A DNA stretch of 64,000 bases from Micromonospora rubida. Its GTDB lineage: Bacteria; Actinomycetota; Actinomycetes; Mycobacteriales; Micromonosporaceae. The notes below the pieces were generated by a model. That model was given only the letters and a program-made list of their open reading frames with translations. It was not told the DNA's origin and searched no databases. How positions within the stretch are numbered: position 1 is the stretch's first letter; every line of letters begins with the position of its first letter. Positions 16,387 through 24,923 of the stretch are shown one piece after another. The stretch is taken from positions 248,001 through 312,000 of the forward strand of contig NZ_JAAALO010000006.1 of NCBI RefSeq assembly GCF_009908295.1. The letters run 5' to 3'. Made by a program: the position numbers and the translations under genes.

Positions 16387-16769
16387 GGATCGACTCTAGC
16401 CGCAGGCGCGTGCCGGAGACAGAGTCCTTCCCACAGAGCGCGACGGACACGCCCCGGCGGACACACCCCCCGGCGGCCAGGGCCGTCATGCCCTGGCCGT
16501 CAGGGGGTCGAGGCGCTGCTGGAGGCGGCACCGCGGGTACTCCTCGACGGGCGTCCGCAGGCGTCGATGTGATCGATCCGCGCCGCGTCCCCGACGACCG
16601 GCCGGGCAGACCGTCGTACCCCCGGGGTAGACAGTTGGGCAGCGCGGGTGGGGCCGGCGGGAGCCGGCTTCGGGGGGCCCGCGCGGGGGTCAGCACCGAC
16701 TGCGGCACACCGGTCCCGCCCATCCGGGAGGGACCGGCGTCGCCACCGCGCCGACCCCCTGGAGGACCG
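16387..16769. other. 383-bp gap between metF and the XRE pseudogene
   Basis: Apart from the metF -10 element, the only clear structure is a 9-bp perfect hairpin (GGCCAGGGC at 16475-16483 with its complement at 16490-16498). A GGAGG ribosome binding site for the XRE frame lies at 16761-16765. No gene is supported here; the open frames have random composition. Confidence 0.6.
16393..16398 (-). promoter_or_regulatory. -10 hexamer TAGAGT of metF, leaderless type
   Basis: TAGAGT on the minus strand is followed by 6 nt and the metF GTG at 16386. Confidence 0.5.
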
Positions 16770-17440
16770 ATGACGCCGCCCACGCCACCCGGCCCCGAGT
16801 TGCTCGGGCCGCTGCTCGCCCGGCTCCGCCTGGCCCGGGGCCGCAGCCAGCAGCTCCTCGCCGCCGAGCTGTGCGCCGCCTCGGGCGTGCCCACGCTGAG
16901 CCGGCACGAGGTGTCCCGCTGGGAGCGGCAGCTCCGCGTGCCGGGGGGCTTCTGGCTGGGGTGGCTCGCCGTGGTCCTCGCCGTGCCGGTCGAGCTGCTG
17001 GCCGAGGCCGCCGCGCACAGCCGGCGGCCGGGCCCGCCGCCCGGGGCGGTCGATCCGGCGGGCTCCCGGTCCCGCGCGGCGCGCTGGTGCGGGCCCGGAC
17101 CGGGTACGCCGGGTCCCGACGGCACGCCAGCCCCGGCCTGCGGGCGCTGCTGCTGCACCGGGTGGCCCTGGCCGCGGCCCTCGGCGGCCGGCCGGAGGCG
17201 GCCCGGCAGGCGCTCGCCGCGGCCGGGCGGTTCACCGGGGCCGTCGAGCCGGACCGGGAGCCGCCCTGGCTGTGCTGGCTCGATGGGCCGGAGCTGGCGA
17301 CGATGACCGGGCGGACGCTGGCCGCGCTGGGCCGGCCCCGGCGGGCCGACCACCGGGCGGGCCGACCACCGGGCGGGCCGACCACCGGGCGGGCCGACCA
17401 CCGGGCGGGCCGACGGTCACCGCCCGTGACCAGAAACTGA
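16770..17440 (+). pseudogene. frameshifted XRE-family regulator
   Basis: ATG at 16770, behind a GGAGG ribosome binding site, opens an XRE helix-turn-helix (LLARLRLARGRSQQLLAAEL, then TLSRHEVSRWERQLRVPGGF) running to about residue 90. Beyond roughly 17030-17060 that frame becomes Pro/Gly/Arg noise, while a frame shifted by one base reads sensibly: SPGLRALLLHRVALAAALGG, ARQALAAAGRF and PPWLCWLDGPELATMTGRT. A loss of one base (or gain of two) in the C/G-rich run best explains this. The true C-terminal end is then replaced by a 16-bp tandem repeat. I call it a broken regulator; a sequencing error is the alternative. Confidence 0.75.
17344..17414. repeat. 16-bp tandem repeat, four copies plus a partial
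   Basis: Units of GGCCGACCACCGGGCG occupy 17344-17359, 17360-17375, 17376-17391 and 17392-17407, followed by seven bases of a fifth. Sixteen is not a multiple of three, so each added unit rotates the reading frame; this fits the decayed end of the XRE pseudogene. Confidence 0.9.
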
Positions 17441-17522
17441 ACCCGTCGCGACGAGATCGACGGCCGGGGCGGTCCACAGCACGCCACGGGCCACGGATGC
17501 GGCACGGTCCCAGGCGACCCGC

Positions 17523-17528
17523 TAGCGT
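17523..17528 (+). promoter_or_regulatory. -10 hexamer TAGCGT of the polyprenyl synthase, leaderless type
   Basis: TAGCGT is followed by 6 nt and the GTG at 17535, with no ribosome binding site. Confidence 0.5.
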
Positions 17529-17534
17529 CGGGGC

Positions 17535-18617
17535 GTGACCCACGCTGCTCCCGTGTCCCCCGTCGACCGCGCCGGCCTGCGTCAGCGGGTCGACAAGGCC
17601 CTGACCGAGTTCCTGGCCGGCCAGCGCACCTGGATGACAGGCGTCGACGACGCCCTCGTGCCGGTGGCCGAGGCGATCGAGGCGTTCGTGCTGGGCGGCG
17701 GCAAGCGACTGCGACCGGCCTTCGCGTACTGGGGATTCCGGGGTGCCGGCGGGGGTGACTCGGACCAGGTGGTGACCGCGCTGGCCGCGCTGGAGTTCGT
17801 GCAGGCCAGCGCGCTGATCCACGACGATCTGATGGACCGCTCGGACACCCGGCGCGGCGAGCCGGCGGTGCACCGGCGGTTCGCCGCCCGGCACCGGAAC
17901 GCCGGTTGGGGCGGCGACGCCGACGGGTTCGGCGACGCGGCGGCGATCCTGCTCGGCGACCTGTGTCTGGTCTGGTCCGACGAGCTGCTGCACTCCGCCG
18001 GGCTGGACCCGCGGATCGTGGCCCAGGCCCGCCCGGTCTTCGACGAGATGCGCACCGAGGTCACCGTCGGGCAGTACCTCGACGTGCTCACCCAGGCCAC
18101 CGGCGACACCTCGGTGGAGCGCGCGGGCAAGGTCGCCCGGTACAAGTCGGCGAAGTACACGGTCGAGCGTCCGCTGCTGCTGGGCGCCGCGCTGGCCGGC
18201 GCGGCGGCGGACGTCCGGGCGGCCTACTCGGCGTACGGGCTGCCGCTGGGCGAGGCGTTCCAGTTGCGCGACGACGTGCTGGGGGTGTTCGGCGACCCGT
18301 CGCAGACCGGGAAGCCGGCCGGCGACGATCTGCGCGAGGGCAAGCGGACGTACCTGGTCGCGGTGACCGTGGAGGCCACCGACGCGGCCGGCCGGGAGCT
18401 GCTGCTCGGCCGGCTCGGCGACCCGGGCCTGGACGAGGACGGGGTGGTCCGGCTGCGTGAGCTGATCACCTCGACCGGGGCGCTGGCCCGCACCGAGGAG
18501 CGGATCGCCACGCTGACCGACACGGCGCTGGCCGCGCTGGCCGCCGTCGACCTGGAGACGGAGGCCCGCCAGGCCCTGGTCGACCTCGCCATCGCCGCCA
18601 CCCGCCGCGCCGACTGA
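17535..18617 (+). CDS. idsA: polyprenyl diphosphate synthase (geranylgeranyl type)
   Basis: This trans-isoprenyl synthase condenses IPP with allylic diphosphates. The 360-residue protein has the first Asp-rich motif DDLMD (97-101), the second DDVLG (246-250), GGGKRLRP (54-61) for IPP binding, and KSAKYTVERPLLLGA. Small residues (Ala, Ser) four and five places before the first motif leave room for products of C20 or longer, so geranylgeranyl diphosphate is likely. That would feed carotenoids made with the genes at 9.8-14.6 kb, although the true crtE could be elsewhere. Start by leaderless promoter spacing. Confidence 0.92.
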   Translation: MTHAAPVSPVDRAGLRQRVDKALTEFLAGQRTWMTGVDDALVPVAEAIEAFVLGGGKRLRPAFAYWGFRGAGGGDSDQVVTALAALEFVQASALIHDDLMDRSDTRRGEPAVHRRFAARHRNAGWGGDADGFGDAAAILLGDLCLVWSDELLHSAGLDPRIVAQARPVFDEMRTEVTVGQYLDVLTQATGDTSVERAGKVARYKSAKYTVERPLLLGAALAGAAADVRAAYSAYGLPLGEAFQLRDDVLGVFGDPSQTGKPAGDDLREGKRTYLVAVTVEATDAAGRELLLGRLGDPGLDEDGVVRLRELITSTGALARTEERIATLTDTALAALAAVDLETEARQALVDLAIAATRRAD

Positions 18618-18745
18618 CACCCGCCTTACCCGCCACCCCGCCTGCCCGTCCAGCCTGCCCACGCCAGCCTGGCCGGCCGGCCGGCCTACCAGGTGCGGCC
18701 CGGCCGGTGTGACGGGAACAGGGGTCGGGCGGGCGGGTCAGGGGG

Positions 18746-19138
18746 TCAGAAGCCGAGGGCCTGGGCGCGGCGCTTGACCTCGCGGGCGTGGTCGCCGCCG
18801 AGCGTGGCGGCCGGGGTGCCGCCGGACAGGGTGTCGTCGGGCTCGTAGAGCCAACGCAGCGTGGCCTCGTCGTCGTAGCCGGCGTCGGTCATCAGGGTGA
18901 GCACCCCGGGCAGGTGCTTGAGCACTGTCTGGTTGGCCACCAGGTCGATGGGAATCCGGCGAATGCCGTCGCGGCGCACCGCGAGCAACTCCCGGTCCCG
19001 GATCATCTGGTGGATCTTGCTGATCGACAGGTCGAGGCGCTCGGCGACGTCCGGCAGGTTCAGCCAGCGGGCCGGATCGGTCGGGCCGGCGGGGCCGGCG
19101 CCGGAGGCAGCCTGGTCGGAGGGTACGGAGTCGGTCAC
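18746..19138 (-). CDS. Rv2175c-like DNA-binding protein, probable kinase substrate
   Basis: The roughly 130-residue protein contains a winged-helix region, WLNLPDVAERLDLSISKIHQ (with RDRELLAVRRDGIRRIP as the wing), and ends HAREVKRRAQALGF. This closely resembles my memory of M. tuberculosis Rv2175c, a DNA-binding protein phosphorylated by the neighbouring kinase PknL. Here too it is divergent from a PknL-like kinase. The start is uncertain: GTG at 19138 (MTDSVPSD) is favoured on homologue length, but GTG at 19180 would add 14 residues. Neither has a strong ribosome binding site. Confidence 0.82.
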   Translation of the reverse strand: MTDSVPSDQAASGAGPAGPTDPARWLNLPDVAERLDLSISKIHQMIRDRELLAVRRDGIRRIPIDLVANQTVLKHLPGVLTLMTDAGYDDEATLRWLYEPDDTLSGGTPAATLGGDHAREVKRRAQALGF

Positions 19139-19299
19139 CCGATCACCCTGCCACGCCGCCGGCAGCAGCGGCGAGGGCACCCCCTCGACCGGTCCGGACG
19201 GGTGCCGGGAGGACTCCGGAGGGCGACGTGAGCACGGCGGGCCGGATCCTGTCGCCAGCCGGCTGTAGCATCCTGTTCAACCTCCACCCTCTGGACACA

Positions 19300-19305
19300 T
19301 AGACT
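19300..19305 (+). promoter_or_regulatory. -10 hexamer TAGACT of the pknL-like gene
   Basis: TAGACT lies 8 nt before the ATG at 19314, leaving at most one or two untranslated bases. Confidence 0.4.
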
Positions 19306-19313
19306 GCCTGCCG

Positions 19314-21299
19314 ATGGACACACAGGTCGCCGACACGTTGCTGGGCTCGCTGATCGACGGGCGCTACCGCATTCGCGGTCGCGTGGCCCGTGGCGGCATG
19401 GCGACCGTGTACACCGCCACCGACGAGCGCCTGGAGCGCACCGTCGCAGTCAAGATCATTCATCCGACCCAGGCCGCCGAGACACGGGCCCGGATGGCCG
19501 GGTTCCTGGAGCGGTTCACCGACGAGGCGAAGACCATCGCCCGGCTGACCCACCCGAACGTGGTGGCGGTCTACGACCAGGGCACCCACGCCGGCCTGCC
19601 GTACCTGGTGATGGAGTACGTGCGCGGCCGGACGCTGCGCGACGTGCTCGCCGAGCGGCGCCGGCTGCACCCGGACGAGGCGCTGGCGATCATGGAGCAG
19701 ATGCTCGCCGCGATCGCCGCCGCGCACCGGGCGGGCCTGGTGCACCGCGACGTCAAGCCGGAGAACGTGCTGGTCGCCGAGGCACCCACCGGCGGGGTCG
19801 CCAACCTGGTCGACAGCGTGGTCAAGGTCGCCGACTTCGGGCTGGCCCGCGCGGTGGAGGCCAGCGCCGAGGACGAGCCGGGCAACCAGCTCATGGCCAC
19901 GGTGGCGTACGTCGCGCCGGAACTGGTCACCGACGGGCGCTCCGACACCCGCACCGACGTCTACTCGGCCGGCATCGTGCTGTTCGAGATGCTCACCGGC
20001 CGGGTCCCGTACGACGGCGACCGGCCGGTGGACGTCGCCTGGCAGCACGTCGACAACGACGTGCCGGCCCCCTCGACGCTGGTGCCGGGGCTGCCGAAGA
20101 CGCTCGACGACCTCGTCGCCCGGGCCACCCGACGCGACCCGGAGGCACGGCCGGCCGACGCCGGCGTCCTGCTGGCCGAGGTCCAGGTCGTCCGCGACGA
20201 GCTGGGCGACCAGAACGCGCACACCGCCGTGCTGCGTGTGGTGACCGACGACGCAACCCCGCTGACTCAGCCCACCATGGTGGTCGCGGCGGTCCGGCCC
20301 GCCGAGCGCCCCGCCTGGGCCCGGCTGCCCGAGCACAAGGAGCAGCGCCCGCACCGGCGGCGGGCCGAGCCGGAGAGCCCCGGTCCGAGCGGCCGGATCG
20401 CCGCCCTGCGGGCCCGGGTGCTGGGCGACCAGCGGGGGCGGGTGGGCCTGCTGGCGGCGGCCGTGGTGCTCGTCCTGATCGCCGCGCTCACCGGCTGGTG
20501 GTTCGGCGTGGGCCGGTACACGGTCGCCCCGGAGCTGGTCAGCCTCAGCAAGGCCGAGGCGCAGGCGCAGGCGACCCGGGGCGGCTTCACCCTCGAGTAC
20601 GCCGAGCCCCGCTACGACGAGAAGGTCCCGCGCGACGGCGTGGTGGCGCAGAGCCCCGCCTCGGCCGCCCGGATCCTCAAGGGCGGCGCCATCACCCTCA
20701 CCCTCTCGCTGGGGCCGGACCGGTTCCCCGTGCCGGACGTGGTCGGCAAGGAGTTCGAGCTGGCCGAAGCCGACCTGGTCAACGCCAAGCTGGTCGTCGC
20801 CAAGGGCACCCCCCGGTACGACGACAACCTGCCCGAGGGCGTGGTGTTGGACACCAACCCGAAGGTCGGTGCCGAGGTGAAGCCGGGCGCGAAGGTCACC
20901 GTCATCCTGAGCAAGGGCAAGGCCCCGATCTCGGTGCCGAACCTCGTCGGCAAGAACGTCAACGAGGCCCGCACCGCCCTGGCCCAGCTCGGCCTGGTGC
21001 CGGTGGAGACGTACAAGGACTCGGACAAGCCGAAGGACGAGATCCTCGGGCAGAGCCCGGCGGACGGCGCGGGCGTGGAGAAGGGGGCCCAGGTCAAGCT
21101 CGACGTCAGCAAGGGCCCCGCCCCGGTGGTCGTGCCCCGGGTGCTCGACCTGCCCTGCCAGCAGGCCAAGCAGCAGTTGGAGGGCCAGGGCTTCCCGGTG
21201 AACGTGCAGTTCAACCCGAACGGCATCGTCCGGTTCCAGAACCCGGGCGAGAACGCCCAGGTGGCGCCGGGCACCCAGATCACGATCGGGTGTCTGTAG
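19314..21299 (+). CDS. pknL: PASTA-domain Ser/Thr protein kinase, PknL-like
   Basis: This is a membrane receptor kinase. The cytoplasmic Hanks-type domain has the glycine loop RGGMATVY (26-33), VAVKII lysine (47), HRDVKPENV (about 144-152) and DFGLA (about 174-178). An Arg-rich juxtamembrane stretch leads to one membrane helix (LLAAAVVLVLIAALTGWW, about 380-397). The extracellular part has four PASTA repeats, each with a P-x-V/L-V/D-G pattern (PVPDVVGKEF, SVPNLVGKNV), which sense cell-wall muropeptides in related kinases. Length is 661 aa. The divergent Rv2175c-like gene is its probable substrate, and endonuclease IV follows 2 nt downstream. Confidence 0.93.
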   Translation: MDTQVADTLLGSLIDGRYRIRGRVARGGMATVYTATDERLERTVAVKIIHPTQAAETRARMAGFLERFTDEAKTIARLTHPNVVAVYDQGTHAGLPYLVMEYVRGRTLRDVLAERRRLHPDEALAIMEQMLAAIAAAHRAGLVHRDVKPENVLVAEAPTGGVANLVDSVVKVADFGLARAVEASAEDEPGNQLMATVAYVAPELVTDGRSDTRTDVYSAGIVLFEMLTGRVPYDGDRPVDVAWQHVDNDVPAPSTLVPGLPKTLDDLVARATRRDPEARPADAGVLLAEVQVVRDELGDQNAHTAVLRVVTDDATPLTQPTMVVAAVRPAERPAWARLPEHKEQRPHRRRAEPESPGPSGRIAALRARVLGDQRGRVGLLAAAVVLVLIAALTGWWFGVGRYTVAPELVSLSKAEAQAQATRGGFTLEYAEPRYDEKVPRDGVVAQSPASAARILKGGAITLTLSLGPDRFPVPDVVGKEFELAEADLVNAKLVVAKGTPRYDDNLPEGVVLDTNPKVGAEVKPGAKVTVILSKGKAPISVPNLVGKNVNEARTALAQLGLVPVETYKDSDKPKDEILGQSPADGAGVEKGAQVKLDVSKGPAPVVVPRVLDLPCQQAKQQLEGQGFPVNVQFNPNGIVRFQNPGENAQVAPGTQITIGCL

Positions 21300-21301
21300 A
21301 G

Positions 21302-22171
21302 ATGTCGGCGTCCGCTCTCCGCCGGCCGGTCGGCTCGCACACCCCCACGTCGGGTGGGCTGGCGAAGGCGGCTTTGCCGTACGTCGACGCCGCCGGCTCC
21401 GAGGCCGTCCAGGTCTACGTCTCCAACTCCCGGGGCTGGGCGCTCCCGACGGGCGACCCGGCCCAGGACGCGCTGTTCCGCGAGGGCTGTGCCGAGCGGG
21501 GCGTGCCGGTGTTCGTCCACGCGTCGCTGCTGGTGAACCTCGGCTCCCCCACCCCGGCCACGGTCGAGCGGTCGGCGCAGACCCTGGCCCACGCGCTGCG
21601 CCGGGGGCGGGCGATCGGCGCCCTCGGGGTGGTCTTCCACGCCGGCAGCGCGGTCGACGCGGGCCACGCCGACGCGGCCATGCGTCAGGTACGCGAGGCG
21701 CTGTTGCCGCTGCTCGACGAGACGCTGGCGACGGGTGGCCCGCTGCTGCTGGTCGAGCCGAGCGCGGGTGGCGGCCGGTCGCTGGCCTCCCGGGTGGAGC
21801 ATCTCGGCCCGTACCTGGACTCGGTGGACCGGCACCCCGGCCTGGGCGTCTGCTTCGACACCTGCCACGCCTGGGCCGCCGGGCACGACCTGGCCGTCGA
21901 CGGCGGCATGACGGCCTGCCTGGACACGCTGGTCGCCACGGTCGGGCCGGACCGGCTGCGGCTGGTGCACGCCAACGACTCGAAGGACCTGTGCGGCTCG
22001 ACCCGGGACCGGCACGAGAACATCGGCAAGGGCAACATCGGCGAGTCGGCGTTCGCCGAGCTGATGACCCACCCCGCCACGGCGGGCATCCCGGTGGTGG
22101 TGGAGACCCCCACGGAGAAACACGAGGGCCACGCCACCGACATAGCCACCCTCACCCGCCTCCACCCCTGA
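21302..22171 (+). CDS. nfo: endonuclease IV (AP endonuclease)
   Basis: The TIM-barrel endonuclease cuts DNA 5' of abasic sites in base-excision repair and binds a trinuclear zinc site. The 289-residue protein shows QVYVSNSRGW, GVVFHAGSAVDAGH, LLLVEPSAGGG, GVCFDTCHAWAAGHDL and LVHANDSKDLCGSTRDRH, followed by ENIGKGNIGE, all with the metal-binding His, Glu and Asp residues in place. The ATG at 21302 begins two bases after the kinase stop, so it is read from the kinase transcript. A 28-bp hairpin follows. Confidence 0.93.
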   Translation: MSASALRRPVGSHTPTSGGLAKAALPYVDAAGSEAVQVYVSNSRGWALPTGDPAQDALFREGCAERGVPVFVHASLLVNLGSPTPATVERSAQTLAHALRRGRAIGALGVVFHAGSAVDAGHADAAMRQVREALLPLLDETLATGGPLLLVEPSAGGGRSLASRVEHLGPYLDSVDRHPGLGVCFDTCHAWAAGHDLAVDGGMTACLDTLVATVGPDRLRLVHANDSKDLCGSTRDRHENIGKGNIGESAFAELMTHPATAGIPVVVETPTEKHEGHATDIATLTRLHP

Positions 22172-22228
22172 CCCACCCACACCCCCCACCGGCCCGGCGT
22201 CCGCCCGCCCGTCTCGCCCCGCCCGTCT

Positions 22229-22300
22229 CGCCCCGGTGATCAAGAGGTTTACGTCACCCGAGCGCCGGATCCTGACGTAAAGCTCTTGATCACCGGGGCG
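22229..22300. terminator. 28-bp near-perfect hairpin between convergent genes
   Basis: Arms at 22229-22256 and 22273-22300 match at 27 of 28 positions around a 16-nt loop. The inner arm reads GATCAAGAGGTTTACGTCA. It sits between endonuclease IV and the threonine aldolase and should stop transcription in both directions. It is less GC-rich than its surroundings. Confidence 0.8.
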
Positions 22301-22332
22301 ATCGGGGGCGATCGGGGGTGGGGTGGGTGGGG

Positions 22333-23364
22333 TTAGGGGTTGAGGAGGGTGGTTAAGGTCTGGGCGGCTTGGGTGATGGCCGTGTCGTCGACGTCCAGGT
22401 GGGTGACCAGGCGGGCGGAGCGCGGGCCGAGGACCGAGATCAGCACGCCCTCGGCGCGGGCGGCAGCTGCCAGGCCCCGCGCGTCGAGCGGGGACTTCGT
22501 CAGGTCCAGCGGGACGATGTTCGTCCGCACCGCTGTGGCGAGCACCCCGAACGGGGCGACCGCCTCGGCCAGCCGGGCCGCCTTCGCGTGGTCGTCGGCG
22601 AGCCGCTGGACGTGGTGCGCCAGGGCGTACCGGCCGGCGGCGGCGAGCACGCCGGCCTGGCGCATTCCGCCGCCCATCCGCTTGCGGACGAACCGGGCCC
22701 GCTCGATCTTCTCCGCGCTGCCGACGACGAGCGAGCCGACCGGCGCGCCGAGGCCCTTGGACAGGCAGACCGACATGGTGTCGAACAGGGCGCCGTAGGC
22801 GGCCAGCGGCACGCCGTCGGCGACGTGGGCGTGCCAGATCCGGGCGCCGTCGCAGTGCAGGGCCAGCCCGTTGGCGTCGGCGACCCGGCGCAGCTCGCGC
22901 AGGGTGGCCAGCGGGATCACCCCGCCGCCGCCCCGGTTGTGGGTCTGCTCCACGGCGATGGCCCGGGTCGGCACCGCGAAGTAGCCGTCCGGCCGGACCA
23001 TGTTGGCGACCAGGTCGGGGTCGATGTCCGCGCCGACCGCCGGCCAGGTCCGCGACGAGATCCCGCCGTACGCCGCCGCCGCTCCGATCTCGTACGTGAC
23101 GATGTGCGCGTCGGCGTCGCAGAGCAGCTCGTCGCCGGGCGGCACCGCCAGTTGCAGGGCGATCTGGTTGGCCATCGACCCGGTCGGGGCGAACAGCGCC
23201 GCCTCGTGCCCGAACAGGGCGGCGACCTCGGCCTCCAGGGCGTTGACCGTCGGGTCCTCGCTGTAGACGTCGTCGCCGACCTCGGCGGTGGCCATCGCCT
23301 CCCGCATCCCGGCGGTGGGCCGGGTCACGGTGTCCGACCGCAGGTCGATGAGATGGTCAGCCAC
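22333..23364 (-). CDS. low-specificity L-threonine aldolase (PLP enzyme)
   Basis: The fold-type I PLP enzyme cleaves threonine or allo-threonine to glycine and acetaldehyde. The family opening IDLRSDTVTRPT (6-17) is followed by EVGDDVYSEDPTVNALE, FAPTGSMANQIAL and LHCDGARIWHAHV. The PLP lysine lies in CLSKGLGAPVGS. Length is 343 aa. The GTG at 23364 has an AAGGGA ribosome binding site 5 nt upstream. It lies 50 nt downstream of the DAHP synthase on the same strand and is probably cotranscribed with it. Confidence 0.92.
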   Translation of the reverse strand: MADHLIDLRSDTVTRPTAGMREAMATAEVGDDVYSEDPTVNALEAEVAALFGHEAALFAPTGSMANQIALQLAVPPGDELLCDADAHIVTYEIGAAAAYGGISSRTWPAVGADIDPDLVANMVRPDGYFAVPTRAIAVEQTHNRGGGGVIPLATLRELRRVADANGLALHCDGARIWHAHVADGVPLAAYGALFDTMSVCLSKGLGAPVGSLVVGSAEKIERARFVRKRMGGGMRQAGVLAAAGRYALAHHVQRLADDHAKAARLAEAVAPFGVLATAVRTNIVPLDLTKSPLDARGLAAAARAEGVLISVLGPRSARLVTHLDVDDTAITQAAQTLTTLLNP

Positions 23365-23414
23365 GGTTGTCCCTTCGGCCGCCGACTGCGGGGCTCGCAA
23401 GCTCACTCCTCGGG

Positions 23415-24821
23415 TCAGCCACGGAGCATCTCCGCCACCAGGAAGGCCAGCTCCAGCGACTGCTGGGTGTTCAGCCGCGGGTCGCAGGCGGTCTCGTACC
23501 GGTCCGGCAGGTCGAGGTCCTCGATGCCCTGGGCGCCGCCGAGGCACTCGGTGACGTTCTCTCCGGTCAGCTCGACGTGCAGGCCGCCCGGGTGGGTCTC
23601 TAGGCCCCGGTGCACCTCGAAGTAGCCGAGCACCTCGTCGACGATCCGGTCGAAGTGCCGGGTCTTGTAGCCGTTGGAGGACTCGTGGGTGTTGCCGTGC
23701 ATCGGGTCGCACTGCCAGACGACCTTCGCGCCGGCGGCGGTGACCTTCGCCACGATCGGCGGCAGGGCGTCGCGGACCCGGTGGTTGCCCATCCGGCTGA
23801 TCAGGGTCAGCCGGCCGGGGATGTTCTCCGGGTTGAGCTTCTCGCAGAGCTCGATCGCCTCGTCCGGGGTGGTGGTCGGGCCGAGCTTCACGCCGATCGG
23901 GTTGGCGATGCGGGAGATGAAGTCGATGTGCGCGCCGTCGATCTGCCGGGTGCGCTCGCCGATCCACAGGAAGTGCCCGGACAGGCCGTACGCCCGGCTG
24001 TCGGAGACCCGGGTGAGCGCCCGGTCGTACTCCAGCGCGAGGGCCTCGTGGGAGCAGTAGAGGGTGACGGTGCGCAGCGCGTCGTCCTCGGTCATCCCGC
24101 AGGCGTTGATGAAGGCCAGCGCCCGGTCGATCTCCCGGGCGATCGCGTCGTAGCGCTCGCCGGCCGGGGAGCTCCTGACGAAGCCCTTGTTCCAGTCGTG
24201 CACCGCGTGCAGGTCGGCCAGCCCGCCCGCCAGGTACGCCCGGAGCATGTTCATCGCGGCGGCCGAGTTCGCGTACGCCCGGATCATGCGCTGCGGGTCG
24301 GCGACCCGCGCCTCCGGCGTGGCCTCCAGCGAGTTGATCAGGTCGCCGCGGTAGGCCGGCAGCCCTCGGGCGTCGGTCGGCAGCGATCGGGGCTTGGTGT
24401 ACTGCCCGGCGACCCGGGCGACCTTGATCACCGGCAGGGACGCGCCGTAGGTCAGCACGATCGCCATCTGGAGCAGGGTGCGGGCGTTGGCGAGCAGGTG
24501 GCTCTCGGTGTTGTCGACGAAAGTCTCCGCGCAGTCGCCGCCCTGGAGCAGGAACGCCTTGCCCTCGCAGACCAGGGCGAGGCGGTGCCGGAGCTGGTCG
24601 ACCTCGTAGGGCGCGACGACCGACGGCACGGTGTCGAGCACCTTGCAGACCTCGGCGACCGCGGCCGGATCCGACCACGGCGGGATCTGCGTCCGGGGCA
24701 GGTCCCGCCAGCGGTCCAGGCCGAGGGCGGCGTCCTCGGCGGAGTCGACGGTCGGACGGCTGGTCTGGAGGCCGGGGCTGCCCACCGCGGGATGGCTCAG
24801 CTGATGCCACTCATGGCGCAT
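23415..24821 (-). CDS. aroG: class II 3-deoxy-7-phosphoheptulonate (DAHP) synthase
   Basis: This enzyme commits erythrose-4-phosphate and PEP to the shikimate pathway. The 468-residue product is the plant/actinobacterial class II type: LLQGGDCAETF (about 90-100) with the metal cysteine, KVARVAGQYTKPRS, MTEDDALRTVTLYCSHEAL, and WQCDPMHGNTHES. ECLGG near the end belongs to the conserved Glu/Cys region. The ATG lies 6 nt after TAGGCT, fitting a leaderless mRNA. It resembles M. tuberculosis Rv2178c, which also lies near pknL. Confidence 0.95.
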   Translation of the reverse strand: MRHEWHQLSHPAVGSPGLQTSRPTVDSAEDAALGLDRWRDLPRTQIPPWSDPAAVAEVCKVLDTVPSVVAPYEVDQLRHRLALVCEGKAFLLQGGDCAETFVDNTESHLLANARTLLQMAIVLTYGASLPVIKVARVAGQYTKPRSLPTDARGLPAYRGDLINSLEATPEARVADPQRMIRAYANSAAAMNMLRAYLAGGLADLHAVHDWNKGFVRSSPAGERYDAIAREIDRALAFINACGMTEDDALRTVTLYCSHEALALEYDRALTRVSDSRAYGLSGHFLWIGERTRQIDGAHIDFISRIANPIGVKLGPTTTPDEAIELCEKLNPENIPGRLTLISRMGNHRVRDALPPIVAKVTAAGAKVVWQCDPMHGNTHESSNGYKTRHFDRIVDEVLGYFEVHRGLETHPGGLHVELTGENVTECLGGAQGIEDLDLPDRYETACDPRLNTQQSLELAFLVAEMLRG

Positions 24822-24827
24822 GGGGAA

Positions 24828-24833
24828 AGCCTA
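24828..24833 (-). promoter_or_regulatory. -10 hexamer TAGGCT of the DAHP synthase gene, leaderless type
   Basis: TAGGCT on the minus strand is followed by 6 nt and the ATG at 24821. Confidence 0.5.
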
Positions 24834-24923
24834 CGGCGGCCCCCGGAGGGGCCGGGCGTCGAGGGGGACGGTTCCGGAGGTTGGGAGCCCCGGGCCCCCA
24901 CGGCCCGGGATGGCGGGAGGTGG

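Noticed and set aside
17344..17414. Tandem repeat resembling a CRISPR array
   Set aside because: Units are 16 bp and directly adjacent, with no spacers and no cas genes.
16770..17440. Programmed ribosomal frameshift in the XRE gene
   Set aside because: No slippery heptamer or downstream pseudoknot was seen, and the end of the gene is also degraded by repeats; decay is simpler.
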